This document shows positions 16,353-25,396 of a stretch of DNA of 64,000 nt, piece by piece; the first letter of the stretch is position 1, and every line of letters starts with the position of its first letter. Source of the stretch: Roseobacter sp. CCS2 (GTDB taxonomy: Bacteria > Pseudomonadota > Alphaproteobacteria > Rhodobacterales > Rhodobacteraceae). Location of the stretch: assembly GCF_000169435.1 (NCBI RefSeq), contig NZ_AAYB01000004.1, forward strand, positions 1 to 64,000, written 5' to 3'. The notes beneath the pieces are model-generated. The model was not told the origin of the DNA. It made no database searches and worked only from the letters and a program-made list of their open reading frames with translations. The position numbers were made by a program, and so were the translations under genes.

Positions 16353-16717
16353 GCCGGGTTCAGGTCAATATCCTGTGCGCGCGCAAAAGACCGGCAGTAA
16401 TCCATCCAATCACTGAACTCTTCGGTAAACACCGCCGTCACGCCGCGCGCGTTCCATTCTTCATATTTCGCTGTCATCGCGGCCTCTACGTAATCGCGGG
16501 GGTCAGACACCCCTTCGCCTTGCGCCTGCACGATGGCCGCATTCATCCATTTGGCCTGACCGTATTCCAGCAGGTGCAACGCATCATCGCTTTGGACATT
16601 GTCATGCCCAAAGGCGTAAAGCCCCGCGCATTCCGCCATGCTTTTGCTAAAGGGTTGTGCGACAACCGGGCCAGCGATGCCTAACGCCAGAACGGTGATG
16701 ATAAAAGGTCTTTTCAT
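16349..16717 (-). CDS. Small periplasmic protein, unknown
   Basis: This 122-residue protein has a signal peptide (MKRPFIITVLALGIAGPVVAQ) and a mature helical domain with two cysteines (AECAGLYAFGH and WMDYCRSFARAQ), which may form a disulphide. The start at 16717 is taken because it gives a clean signal sequence. The gene is convergent with moxR and overlaps it by 4 bases. The family looks widespread in Rhodobacteraceae, but I cannot name it with confidence. It is probably soluble in the periplasm. Confidence 0.7.
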   Translation of the reverse strand: MKRPFIITVLALGIAGPVVAQPFSKSMAECAGLYAFGHDNVQSDDALHLLEYGQAKWMNAAIVQAQGEGVSDPRDYVEAAMTAKYEEWNARGVTAVFTEEFSDWMDYCRSFARAQDIDLNPA

Positions 16718-16828
16718 AAGCCCGATAGAACAGATGCAGTACGGCCAAAACAAGACCCCACAGCTAATTGACTGGCCCTGCGCGTAAACCCAGCTATTGT
16801 CGCCAAAAGACAAAGAACGAGCAGCCTG

Positions 16829-17287
16829 ATGACAACCATACACAGTTTGATGATCCGCCCGGTCCAATCCGGCGACGAAGCCGACTGGCGCAGGCTTTGG
16901 ACCGACTACCTGACGTTTTACAGTTCCAGCGTGCCAGAGGCCGTTTATGCCAGTACCTTCGCGCGGTTACTGGGTGATGATCCGCAGGACTTTCACGGAC
17001 AGGTCGCAGAACAAGATGGCAGGATCGTGGGCCTTGTTCACTATGTTTTTCATCGCCATTGCTGGCGCATAGAAAATGTTTGTTATCTTCAAGATCTGTA
17101 TGCGGATCCATCCGTGCGCGGCACCGGCGTGGGGCGCAAACTGATCGAGGCGGTTTATACCGCCGCTGATCAGGCTGATGCACCTTCCGTCTATTGGCTG
17201 ACGCAAGACGACAACCACACGGGCCGCCAGCTTTATGACCGTGTTGGCCAGCTGACCAATTTCATCAAATATCAGAGACCCACATGA
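16829..17287 (+). CDS. GNAT-family N-acetyltransferase
   Basis: This 152-residue acetyltransferase carries the acetyl-CoA motif LYADPSVRGTGVGRKLIEAV (R-G-T-G-V-G) near residues 91-110 and the usual C-terminal YDRVGQ segment. The start ATG at 16829 gives MTTIHSLMIRPVQSGD; an internal ATG at 16850 is possible. The stop overlaps the next gene by ATGA, indicating coupling. The acetylated substrate is not predictable from sequence; small amines or protein N-termini are typical for the family. Confidence 0.88.
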   Translation: MTTIHSLMIRPVQSGDEADWRRLWTDYLTFYSSSVPEAVYASTFARLLGDDPQDFHGQVAEQDGRIVGLVHYVFHRHCWRIENVCYLQDLYADPSVRGTGVGRKLIEAVYTAADQADAPSVYWLTQDDNHTGRQLYDRVGQLTNFIKYQRPT

Positions 17288-18630
17288 AGCGTTTAGCCAT
17301 CCTTGCCTTGGCCTTTGCGGCCGCCTGTGCCGAAGTGCCCAACGGGCCTGACCCGATCCGTCTGACGTTCCCGGACGTGCAACGCTTTGCCGGGGCCAGC
17401 CCCGGACCCGCCACACGGCCAAACTCGGAAATGGCACTGGATTTTGTGGATCTGGCGTTTCGAATGGAAAGCGGGCGCACCTTGCCCACGTTGACCCGGT
17501 TTGAAGGGCCGATCACCGTGCGGGTCGTCGGCAACCTGCGTCAGGAAAATCGCGAAGACCTGGCAGCATTGCTGGACAGACTGCGCCGCGAGGCGCGCAT
17601 TGATATCCGCCTGACCAACAATGCGGATGCAAACATCGTGATCGAAGCCGTGCCCAACCGCACCTTGCAACGCGCCGCCCCAAACGCCGCCTGCTTTGTC
17701 GTGCCCCGTGTGCAAAGCTGGGCGGAATTGCGCGCCGCGCGCGACACCCCAACGCTGAACTGGGCCACACTGCAAACCCGCGAAAAAGCCGGCATCTTCA
17801 TTCCCTCTGACGTGACACCGCAAGAAGTGCGCGATTGCCTGCATGAGGAGTTGGCCCAAGCGCTGGGACCGCTGAACGACCTTTACCGCCTGCCCGATTC
17901 CGTCTTCAATGACGACAATATCCATGCGGTGCTGACCGGTTTTGATATGTTGATGCTGCGGGCGTACTACGCGCCGGAATTGCGCAGCGGCATGACTGAA
18001 CAACAGGTGGCCAGCCGCCTGCCCGGTATTCTTGCCCGCATGAACCCGCGCGGCCAACGGCCCGGTGGTGGCATACCGTCAGCCACATCGCGGGCCTGGA
18101 TCACGGCCATGACCGACGCGCTTGGCGATCGGATATCGGAAACGCGCCGCAGACAAGCGGCCGCGCGCGCCATTGCCATCGGGCAGGCGTTGGGTTGGAC
18201 TGGCCCCCGTGAAGGCTTTGCCAACTACGCTTATGGGCGTTTGCAGATCGGCAACGACGCGACATTGGCCCTTGGCGCCTTTAACGCCGCAGGGCGTGCC
18301 TATGGTCAAAGCCCGGTGACAGACATTCATTCCGCCCATATCGCGTTACAATTGGCGGCCTTCACCCTGATTTCACGCGATGCAGAAGCCACGATTGCCA
18401 TCACAAAGCCCGCCATTGCCGTGGCAAGGCGCCATGAAAACGCGGCACTTATGTCGCTGTTGATGATGTTCAATGCCGAAGCATTGGACCTGAGCGGCGA
18501 CACAGAGGCCGGCATGGCCATGCGTCTGGACAGTTTAGGATGGGCACTTTATGGGTTCGGTGACCGGGATGAGGTCATTGACAGGCTCAATGAAATTGCA
18601 TCCCTCGTGCCGCAAATTCCGCCCAGCTGA
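17284..18630 (+). CDS. DUF2927-type lipoprotein
   Basis: This 448-residue protein begins MKRLAILALAFAAACAE, a lipoprotein signal with Cys as the lipid-attachment residue. The following region (about residues 40-230), with LTNNADANIVIEAVPN and DCLHEELAQALGPLNDL, fits the DUF2927 domain; the HEExxQ-like segment recalls metallopeptidases but is not a full zinc site. The C-terminal half is helical and repeat-like (TPR-like). It is coupled to the GNAT gene by ATGA and lies between moxR and the VWA gene. It is probably anchored in the envelope; function unknown. Confidence 0.8.
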   Translation: MKRLAILALAFAAACAEVPNGPDPIRLTFPDVQRFAGASPGPATRPNSEMALDFVDLAFRMESGRTLPTLTRFEGPITVRVVGNLRQENREDLAALLDRLRREARIDIRLTNNADANIVIEAVPNRTLQRAAPNAACFVVPRVQSWAELRAARDTPTLNWATLQTREKAGIFIPSDVTPQEVRDCLHEELAQALGPLNDLYRLPDSVFNDDNIHAVLTGFDMLMLRAYYAPELRSGMTEQQVASRLPGILARMNPRGQRPGGGIPSATSRAWITAMTDALGDRISETRRRQAAARAIAIGQALGWTGPREGFANYAYGRLQIGNDATLALGAFNAAGRAYGQSPVTDIHSAHIALQLAAFTLISRDAEATIAITKPAIAVARRHENAALMSLLMMFNAEALDLSGDTEAGMAMRLDSLGWALYGFGDRDEVIDRLNEIASLVPQIPPS

Positions 18631-18646
18631 CAAAGGCCTACTTACC

Positions 18647-18814
18647 ATGATCCCTCTTTCCGGCATCGTTATCGGCGCAATTTTTGGTGCACTGCGTGCC
18701 AAATCCAAAGGCGGCAAAGGCAAGGACATGCTGCAATGGGGCGCTGTGTTCGGCATGATCTTTGGTGTGATCGGTATATTCATCCTGATTTTTCTACAGC
18801 GCAGCCTGACATAA
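18647..18814 (+). CDS. Small membrane protein (55 residues)
   Basis: MIPLSGIVIGAIFGALRAKS begins a 55-residue protein with two membrane segments (about residues 3-17 and 31-50) joined by a short lysine- and glycine-rich loop (KSKGGKGKDM). It sits 16 bases after the DUF2927 gene and 3 bases before the VWA gene, so it is probably translated as part of the same operon. The pattern (two helices with a basic loop) is common in Rhodobacteraceae beside CoxE-like genes. Function unknown. Confidence 0.7.
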   Translation: MIPLSGIVIGAIFGALRAKSKGGKGKDMLQWGAVFGMIFGVIGIFILIFLQRSLT

Positions 18815-18817
18815 CAG

Positions 18818-20005
18818 ATGTTCCTGCCCTTTTTTGACAATTTACGCAGCAACGGTGTACCCGTTTCACTGCGCGAATTCTTGTCATTTCTGGAAGGCAT
18901 GAAAGCGGGGCTTGCGACCTATGATGTTGAAGCGTTTTATTTTCTGGCACGCACCATCATGGTCAAAGATGAACGTCATTTGGACAAATTCGACCGCGCC
19001 TTCGCTACCACCTTCGCAGGGCTGGACAGTATCCCCGATGAAGCGGTGTTGAACGCCGTTGATATCCCCGCCGAATGGCTGGAAAAGCTGGCCGAAAAGC
19101 ACCTGAGCGACGCAGAAAAAGCTGAGATTGAAGCGATGGGCGGTTTTGACAAGCTGATGGAGACGCTCAAGAAGCGGCTGGAAGAACAAAAGGGGCGCCA
19201 TCAAGGTGGGTCCAAATGGGTCGGCACGGCTGGCACGTCACCTTTCGGTGCCTACGGCTATAACCCCGAAGGCGTGCGCATAGGCCAAAACGAAAGCCGC
19301 CATCAGCGTGCGGTCAAGGTCTGGGACAAGCGCGAATTCAAGAACCTTGACGACACGGTGGAACTGGGCACGCGCAACATCAAGGTCGCCCTGAAACGCT
19401 TGCGCCGCTGGGCGCGCGACGGGGCACATGAGGAACTGGACCTGAACGGCACCATTCGCGCCACCGCAGAACATGGATACCTTGATGTACAAACCCGGCC
19501 CGAACGACGCAACGCGGTAAAAGTGCTGTTGTTTCTTGATATCGGCGGGTCCATGGACCCTCACATCAAAGTCGTCGAAGAACTGTTCAGCGCGGCCAAA
19601 TCAGAATTCAAACATTTCGAATATTTCTACTTTCACAACTGCCTGTATGATGGCGTCTGGAAAGACAACCGCCGCCGCTGGAACGCCCAAACCCCCACGT
19701 GGGATGTGCTGCGCACCTATGGCCCGGACTATAAATGCATCTTTGTGGGTGACGCCAGTATGTCGCCTTACGAGATTGCCTTCAAAGGTGGCGCGAACGA
19801 ATATTGGAACGAAGAGGCCGGGCATATCTGGCTAGAGCGCGCCCGCGATCAATGGCCCAACCATCTGTGGATCAATCCGCTGGATGAACGCTACTGGCCC
19901 TACACCCAATCCATCCAGATGATCCAAGAGATTTTTGGCGCTGACCGCATGGTGCCCATGACCCTCGCTGGGATTGAGACGGGGATGAAAGCGCTGGGGC
20001 GGTAA
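18818..20005 (+). CDS. VWA-domain protein, CoxE-like (MoxR partner)
   Basis: This 395-residue cytoplasmic protein has an N-terminal helical part (about 1-200) and a C-terminal von Willebrand A domain with a MIDAS-like motif FLDIGGSMD near residue 240. The start MFLPFFDNLRSNGVPVSLREF is typical of CoxE-like proteins. Members pair with a MoxR ATPase to load metals or activate enzymes; moxR lies 2.5 kb upstream on the same strand. The middle contains charged stretches (EEQKGRHQGGSKW). The client is unknown. Carbon monoxide dehydrogenase genes are not in the window. Confidence 0.88.
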   Translation: MFLPFFDNLRSNGVPVSLREFLSFLEGMKAGLATYDVEAFYFLARTIMVKDERHLDKFDRAFATTFAGLDSIPDEAVLNAVDIPAEWLEKLAEKHLSDAEKAEIEAMGGFDKLMETLKKRLEEQKGRHQGGSKWVGTAGTSPFGAYGYNPEGVRIGQNESRHQRAVKVWDKREFKNLDDTVELGTRNIKVALKRLRRWARDGAHEELDLNGTIRATAEHGYLDVQTRPERRNAVKVLLFLDIGGSMDPHIKVVEELFSAAKSEFKHFEYFYFHNCLYDGVWKDNRRRWNAQTPTWDVLRTYGPDYKCIFVGDASMSPYEIAFKGGANEYWNEEAGHIWLERARDQWPNHLWINPLDERYWPYTQSIQMIQEIFGADRMVPMTLAGIETGMKALGR

Positions 20006-20032
20006 GCGTGACGCATAAACAATGCCGTCGCG

Positions 20033-20149
20033 CTACTGTTTGAATACCATCTCGGATGAAGAAAAATGACGGTCCATCGTCGCGGTCTTGGGGGTTTCGC
20101 TACAGGCCATCGGGCCACATGCAAACGTAATCAACAAAATAACTCTCAT
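20033..20149 (-). CDS. Candidate very small lipoprotein (38 residues)
   Basis: Within the 305-base gap between the VWA and M48 genes, the minus strand encodes a 38-residue frame starting MRVILLITFACGPMACSETP. It has a hydrophobic signal and a cysteine in a lipobox-like position (GPMAC-SE). AAAGG lies about a dozen bases upstream of the ATG, so translation would be weak. Its tail, TMDRHFSSSEMVFKQ, is short and polar. The frame was found by reading; it may be chance, but the signal-plus-lipobox arrangement resembles entericidin-sized lipoproteins. Confidence 0.35.
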   Translation of the reverse strand: MRVILLITFACGPMACSETPKTATMDRHFSSSEMVFKQ

Positions 20150-20310
20150 CTCAAATACAACCTTTCAAAGCATCGGCCAAAATCACATGCCGTGCTTAGT
20201 CTACGCATCAGCATAGCAGGCTATTCCCGGCGTGACGAAAAATAATCATCGGGGTCGTTCAACCCCGCCCAAACCCTTGAGAAAAAGCGCAACACGCCCA
20301 TATCAGACAT

Positions 20311-20997
20311 ATGATCAAACTTGCCCCTATCCTGCTAGCCGTCCTTTACGGTTTGGCCATGTATCGTTTTTCGATCTGGCGCACCAAGCGCGAACTTGAC
20401 GCCAATTCGACAGAGCTTGCCGACCCTATCCTGAAAGTGCTGATGGACCGTATGGCCAAGGCGCTCGATATCGATCGGATCAAGGTGCATATCTATGAGA
20501 TTGAACCGGTCAATGGCCTTGCCGCCCCTGACGGCCGTATCTTCATCACCCGCGGTTTTTTCAACAAATACCGGGCGGGCGAAGTAACATCAGAAGAAAT
20601 GGCAACCGTCATCGCGCATGAAATGGGGCACGTTGCTTTGGGTCATTCGCGCCGCCGCATGATTGACTTTTCCGGTCAAAATGCGATGCGCACCGCACTG
20701 GCGATGATATTGGGCCGGTTCATTCCCGGCGTCGGCCCGTGGATCGCAAACGGGCTGATGAGCCTGCTGGCCGCGCGCCTGTCGCGCAGCGATGAATTTG
20801 AGGCGGATGCCTATGCCTCTGCCCTGTTGGTCAAGGCCGGGATCGGAACAGAGCCACAAAAATCACTGTTCAAGAAGCTTGAAACGCTCACAGGTGCGCG
20901 CGGTGCCAAAATCCCTGCGTGGGTCATGAGCCATCCAAAAACACCGCAGCGTATCGCCGCGATTGAGGCCAATGAAGCGAAATGGGGCGCAAGCTAA
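20311..20997 (+). CDS. M48-family zinc metallopeptidase
   Basis: This 228-residue protein has an N-terminal hydrophobic segment (residues 2-19), probably a membrane anchor, and the zinc motif HEMGH at 103-107 within VIAHEMGHVALGHS. The third ligand is in SRSDEFEADAYAS. It resembles the short HtpX/M48B-like peptidases of Rhodobacteraceae, with the catalytic domain next to the membrane. It overlaps the convergent PIN gene by 4 bases. It is a likely envelope quality-control protease; substrates are unknown. Confidence 0.9.
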   Translation: MIKLAPILLAVLYGLAMYRFSIWRTKRELDANSTELADPILKVLMDRMAKALDIDRIKVHIYEIEPVNGLAAPDGRIFITRGFFNKYRAGEVTSEEMATVIAHEMGHVALGHSRRRMIDFSGQNAMRTALAMILGRFIPGVGPWIANGLMSLLAARLSRSDEFEADAYASALLVKAGIGTEPQKSLFKKLETLTGARGAKIPAWVMSHPKTPQRIAAIEANEAKWGAS

Positions 20998-21548
20998 GCG
21001 CCGCCACCGCGTTCTAATGCTTTGCCAAATCGGGGCATGCGCGCCTTTTTCATCAGCGCCCGCATAGTCCAAGGTGTTTCTGACAACCGGTTCGCCTCGG
21101 CCAATACATCCGCCGCGATATGTGTGACCTGTTGCGGGGCCTCTGCCAACAGGATCAACGCAAACCCATCAGGGTCCCAGCGCAATAGCGCCGCATCGCC
21201 CAGTATGTTCTTGGGAAAGTCTTTGGCGTTCATGGTCAAAATACCGTCACAGGATCCGACCACAGCCGCCGTCAACACATGAATATCCGCCGGATCAGGC
21301 AACCAGAACTGCCGTTTTTGCGCCGCGTCATAAGATACAAGGGCCTGTGGAAAGCTTGCGCCAAGCGACGCAATCTCGCCCCGCGCCCAAACCTCTTGCG
21401 CAGGTCCCAACTTACCTGCGGCCCGCGCCCATTCTTCCAAAATGCGTGCCGACCACCGCGCCTCAAACAATCCCGCTTTGGCGCAGCCCAGCAGCACCTC
21501 GCGCATGACCGTCGGATACAACACACACGCGTCGATCATCACCCTCAT
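20994..21548 (-). CDS. PIN-domain protein (putative ribonuclease)
   Basis: This 184-residue PIN-domain protein has acidic residues typical of the active site: D6 in VMIDACVLYP, a Glu in the ILEEWARA helix, Asp residues in WLPDPADIHVL, and a last Asp in MNAKDFP. It is longer than toxin PIN proteins and there is no antitoxin-like gene beside it. Instead it overlaps the upstream RNA methyltransferase gene by 4 bases, so it is co-transcribed with it. A housekeeping RNA-processing role is more likely than a toxin. This pair is recurrent in Rhodobacter-type genomes (recalled as the RSP_2648 and RSP_2647 families). Confidence 0.85.
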   Translation of the reverse strand: MRVMIDACVLYPTVMREVLLGCAKAGLFEARWSARILEEWARAAGKLGPAQEVWARGEIASLGASFPQALVSYDAAQKRQFWLPDPADIHVLTAAVVGSCDGILTMNAKDFPKNILGDAALLRWDPDGFALILLAEAPQQVTHIAADVLAEANRLSETPWTMRALMKKARMPRFGKALERGGGA

Positions 21549-22750
21549 AGGCGGAACGTCAGCGCCTTGAGATAGCCGCTTTCGGCCAAATGCGGCAGCA
21601 ACGGGTGATCAGGCCCGGCGGACCCGGTATAGATAATCTGCCCGCGCCGGCCGCCGCGCCCGATCCCGCGGGCGGACGCATTGCGAAACTTGGTCAAATC
21701 TGCTGCATGCGAACAGGAACACAGTGTCAAATAGCCGCCGTCAGCCACCAAAGGGGCCGCCAGCCGCGCAATCCGTTCATACGCCCGCAGACCTGCATCC
21801 AGCGCAGGCTTAGAAGGGGCAAACGCTGGCGGATCGCAGATCACGACATCAAAGGTTTCGCCCTCTTCTGCCAAAGCCGCAAGCACATCAAAGGCATCAC
21901 CCTTGCGGGTTGTGAACCGATCGGAAACGCCCATTTTCGACGCCCCGGTTGCGGCCAATTCCAACGCTGGCGCAGATCCATCGACAGCCAAAACAGATGC
22001 GGCGTCTGCGGCCAGTGCGGCCAAACCAAAGCCACCCACGTGGCTGAAGACATCGAGCACCCGTGCGCCCTTTGACAGGCCCGCGACAAAGGCATGGTTC
22101 GGGCGTTGATCAAAGAAAAGCCCGGTCTTCTGCCCCCCCATGACATCGGCCATGTAAGTCGCGCCGTTCATTGGCACGGCGACCGGATCGTGCGGCGCAT
22201 CGCCGGTCAGCACGTCGGTTTTTTCCGCAAGCCCTTCCAGTGTCCGCGCGCGTCCTGTGCCGTTCATGATCACGGTTGTGACGCCAGTGACGTCTTGCAG
22301 TGCTGCAACCAGTGGCCCAATCAGCACATCGGCCCAAGCCGCATTTGGCTGCACCACGGCCAGATCACCAAAGCGGTCGATAATCACACCCGGCAGACCA
22401 TCGGCCTCTGCATGGACCAAACGATAGAACGGTTCATCATAAAGGCGCGCGCGATGCGCCAGCGCCCGTGTGAGCCGCGCAGCAAACCACGCTTGATCAA
22501 CCACCGCCTCCGGGTCCTGATCCAGCATGCGGCAGATAATCTTTGATGCCGGGTTCACCGTTACCACACCCATTGGGACACGGTTGGCATCCTCCAACCG
22601 AGCAATCGTGCCCGGGGTCAGGTTGCGGGTGCGGCGGTCAGTGACCAGTTCATTGGCGTAAACCCAAGGAAAACCGTGGCGGATTGCGCGTGCTTCGGCC
22701 TTGGGTATCAGGCGAACGACGGGCAGTGCGGGGGATGTTTGATCTGTCAT
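21545..22750 (-). CDS. Class I SAM-dependent RNA methyltransferase, RlmI-like
   Basis: This 401-residue protein has an N-terminal PUA-like domain (about residues 10-90, RHGFPWVYANELVTD) followed by a Rossmann methyltransferase domain with VLDVFSHVGGFGLAALAADA (SAM loop) and the catalytic segment VICDPPAFAPSK near residue 305, then YLTLCSCSHA with its cysteines. This is the arrangement of 23S rRNA cytosine-C5 methyltransferases such as RlmI. It is the first gene of a pair with the PIN protein. The target base is not determined. Confidence 0.88.
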   Translation of the reverse strand: MTDQTSPALPVVRLIPKAEARAIRHGFPWVYANELVTDRRTRNLTPGTIARLEDANRVPMGVVTVNPASKIICRMLDQDPEAVVDQAWFAARLTRALAHRARLYDEPFYRLVHAEADGLPGVIIDRFGDLAVVQPNAAWADVLIGPLVAALQDVTGVTTVIMNGTGRARTLEGLAEKTDVLTGDAPHDPVAVPMNGATYMADVMGGQKTGLFFDQRPNHAFVAGLSKGARVLDVFSHVGGFGLAALAADAASVLAVDGSAPALELAATGASKMGVSDRFTTRKGDAFDVLAALAEEGETFDVVICDPPAFAPSKPALDAGLRAYERIARLAAPLVADGGYLTLCSCSHAADLTKFRNASARGIGRGGRRGQIIYTGSAGPDHPLLPHLAESGYLKALTFRL

Positions 22751-22795
22751 GCCCGCGTCCTACCCGCTCTTGCCGCGGCTGGAAAGGGGCCGTGA

Positions 22796-23350
22796 TCAGA
22801 CCAGTTGCGCGCGCAGCAGGCTGGTCAGGAAATCAGTCACCCTGACCTTCTGGGTCTGCCCTGCGGCATCAAGTCTTGCCGCGCGTTCACCACCGGGTGC
22901 GTCAAGGTTGCCAGCGACACGGCGTGTCGGCTCAATCACCTCGTCTGTTCCGGCCCGGCGAACGGTCATGTCAAAGACCACATTGTACACACCACCAACT
23001 GTAAAGCGCGTCCGGTTCGTCACACCATGAAACCGCACCAGCGTCACATCGACATCGACAGGAAAGCTGCCGTTCAGAATGGCACGGTTACGTGTTGCAG
23101 CCTCTTCAAACATGACCGCGATCTGCGGAATACGCGGGCCAATCGGATCACCACGCCAAACCACATCAGCTGCTGGATAGAATGATTCACTTTCCGCGAT
23201 ACGAAGCCCCGCCTGCGCATCAAAGCGAAACCCGCGCAAGGCATATGACCGATCCATCTGTGGTCGGGCAGTCCCTTGCAGGCCAGCCCCACCCCCGCAG
23301 CCAGCAAGGCCAATCATGGTAAGCGCGGCGATAAAAGTTCTACGGTGCAT
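22796..23350 (-). CDS. Lipoprotein of unknown function
   Basis: This 184-residue protein starts MHRRTFIAALTMIGLAGCGG, a lipoprotein signal with LAGC lipobox. The mature part is beta-rich (RIPQIAVMFEEAATRNRA; FPVDVDVTLVRFHGV; GGVYNVVFDMTV), consistent with a small outer-membrane or periplasmic lipoprotein family of Rhodobacteraceae, possibly DUF6778. It stands alone just upstream of, and divergent from, edd. No catalytic residues are evident. Confidence 0.75.
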   Translation of the reverse strand: MHRRTFIAALTMIGLAGCGGGAGLQGTARPQMDRSYALRGFRFDAQAGLRIAESESFYPAADVVWRGDPIGPRIPQIAVMFEEAATRNRAILNGSFPVDVDVTLVRFHGVTNRTRFTVGGVYNVVFDMTVRRAGTDEVIEPTRRVAGNLDAPGGERAARLDAAGQTQKVRVTDFLTSLLRAQLV

Positions 23351-23455
23351 GAATGATCAACTCTTGATTACGCAGCTGTCCGGTCACAGCCATTTGACAG
23401 CATAAAACACGCAATTATGTTAATTTCCAGCCAATCATGCGGCAATATCACCCCT

Positions 23456-23469
23456 TGTTAGCGCTAACA
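23456..23469. promoter_or_regulatory. Perfect palindrome upstream of edd, LacI-type operator
   Basis: TGTTAGCGCTAACA is a 14-base perfect palindrome with the central CG typical of LacI-family operators. It lies 44 bases before the edd start, in promoter position. It probably binds a gluconate- or glucose-related LacI-type repressor encoded elsewhere. Confidence 0.65.
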
Positions 23470-23512
23470 CAGCGTGGTACATTTTTGAAAAAGCGTAACA
23501 GCCGAGGACGCC

Positions 23513-25318
23513 ATGCCGCTTCACCCAAAAATTGCCGAAGTCACCGACCGTATCCGCGCCCGTTCCGAAGGGCCGCGTCGTAAATATATGGACACAATGG
23601 AACGCGCCGCTGCAGAAGGCCCGCGCCGGTCGCACCTGACCTGCGGCAATCAGGCCCACGCCTATGCCGCCATGGGCGACGACAAGACCAAGTTGACAGA
23701 TGGGCACACCCCCAACATCGGGATTATCACCGCCTACAACGACATGCTGTCGGCCCATCAACCGTTCGAGACGTATCCAGACCTGATCCGCAAGGCGGCC
23801 CGCGCTGCCGGTGGCACCGCACAGGTTGCGGGCGGCGTCCCTGCGATGTGTGACGGCGTCACCCAAGGCCAGACGGGTATGGAGCTATCGCTTTTTTCGC
23901 GCGACGTGATTGCCTTGGCCGCTGGTGTTGGCCTGTCGCATAACGTCTTTGATTCTGCGGTTTACTTAGGTGTCTGCGATAAGATTGTCCCCGGCCTTGT
24001 GATGGCCGCTGCGACCTTTGGTTATATCCCGGGTATCTTTATGCCAGCCGGGCCGATGGTATCTGGCTTGCCCAACGACGAAAAGGCCCGCGTGCGTCAG
24101 GAATTCGCCAAAGGCAACATTGACCGCGATGAGCTGATGAAGGCCGAAATGGCCTCTTACCACGGCCCCGGCACTTGCACGTTCTATGGCACCGCAAACT
24201 CCAACCAGATGCTGATGGAATTCATGGGGCTGCACCTGCCCGGCGCATCTTTTGTCAATCCCGGCACACCTTTGCGCGATGCGCTGACCACGGCCGCCAC
24301 CGAACGCGCGCTTGAGATCACAGCGCTTGGCAATGACTATACACCCGTCTGCGATATTCTTGATGAAAAGGCTTTTGTGAATGGGATTGTCGGGCTTATG
24401 GCCACGGGCGGTTCGACCAACCTTGTCATCCACCTGCCTGCGATGGCCAAGGCCGCTGGCGTTATCATTGATCTGCAAGACTTCAGCGACCTGTCCGAGG
24501 TCACACCATTGATGGCCAAGGTTTATCCAAACGGTTTGGCTGACGTGAACCACTTTCATGCCGCGGGTGGTCTGGGTTACATGATTGGTGAACTTCTGAA
24601 CGCTGGCCTGTTGCATGACGACACGAAAACCGTCGCCGGTCAGGGTCTGGACCTCTATTCCCAGGAACCCAAACTCGTTGATGGGCGCGTGCAATACGCC
24701 CCCGGTGCAGGCAAATCGCTTAACGAAAAAATCCTAAGGCCCGCCACAGATGCGTTCCAACCTCAAGGCGGGCTGGTGCAGCTGGCTGGCAACCTTGGAC
24801 GCGGGGTGATCAAAACCTCTGCTGTCGCACCGGAGCGGCATATTGTTGAGGCCCCTGCCCGCGTGTTTCATACACAAGATGCAGTAAAAGAGGCTTTCAA
24901 AGCCGAAGAACTGACGCAAGACGCGATTATCGTTGTCCGCTTTCAGGGCCCCAAATCCAATGGCATGCCCGAATTGCACGGTTTGACGCCCACATTGGCA
25001 GTTTTGCAAGACCGGGGTCTTAAGGTTGCGTTGGTCACCGATGGGCGGATGTCAGGCGCATCAGGCAAGGTTCCTTCCGCCATTCACGTCTGCCCCGAAG
25101 CGGCCGATCACGGGCCAATATCACTGATCCGCGATGGTGATATCATTCGGCTGGACGCGACAACCGGAACCATTGAAGTCAAAGATGTTGATCTATCGAC
25201 CCGTACCCCCGCCACCGCTGACCTTAGCGGCAATGGCAACGGTGTTGGGCGTGAACTCTTTGAAGTCTTTCGCCAAAATGTCGGCCTCGCGGCCGAAGGT
25301 GCGGGTGTTGCTGTGTGA
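23513..25318 (+). CDS. edd: Phosphogluconate dehydratase
   Basis: This 601-residue iron-sulphur dehydratase is the first Entner-Doudoroff enzyme, converting 6-phosphogluconate to 2-keto-3-deoxy-6-phosphogluconate in the cytoplasm. IlvD/Edd-family landmarks include [30 protein letters not shown] and [11 protein letters not shown], whose cysteines ligate the [4Fe-4S] cluster, and the C-terminal [14 protein letters not shown]. Length matches Edd (about 600), not dihydroxy-acid dehydratase. It is followed by eda 78 bases on, and preceded by a LacI-type palindrome. Confidence 0.97.
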   Translation: MPLHPKIAEVTDRIRARSEGPRRKYMDTMERAAAEGPRRSHLTCGNQAHAYAAMGDDKTKLTDGHTPNIGIITAYNDMLSAHQPFETYPDLIRKAARAAGGTAQVAGGVPAMCDGVTQGQTGMELSLFSRDVIALAAGVGLSHNVFDSAVYLGVCDKIVPGLVMAAATFGYIPGIFMPAGPMVSGLPNDEKARVRQEFAKGNIDRDELMKAEMASYHGPGTCTFYGTANSNQMLMEFMGLHLPGASFVNPGTPLRDALTTAATERALEITALGNDYTPVCDILDEKAFVNGIVGLMATGGSTNLVIHLPAMAKAAGVIIDLQDFSDLSEVTPLMAKVYPNGLADVNHFHAAGGLGYMIGELLNAGLLHDDTKTVAGQGLDLYSQEPKLVDGRVQYAPGAGKSLNEKILRPATDAFQPQGGLVQLAGNLGRGVIKTSAVAPERHIVEAPARVFHTQDAVKEAFKAEELTQDAIIVVRFQGPKSNGMPELHGLTPTLAVLQDRGLKVALVTDGRMSGASGKVPSAIHVCPEAADHGPISLIRDGDIIRLDATTGTIEVKDVDLSTRTPATADLSGNGNGVGRELFEVFRQNVGLAAEGAGVAV

Positions 25319-25396
25319 TATCCGCTTTTTCATTGTCCATAAATATCTACTGGAGGCGCTACAGCTGCTCCGGTCAATACATCCAAGGATCGCATC

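Noticed and set aside
20994..21548. Toxin-antitoxin reading of the PIN gene
   Set aside because: No antitoxin-like gene adjoins it; the protein is long and coupled to an RNA methyltransferase gene.
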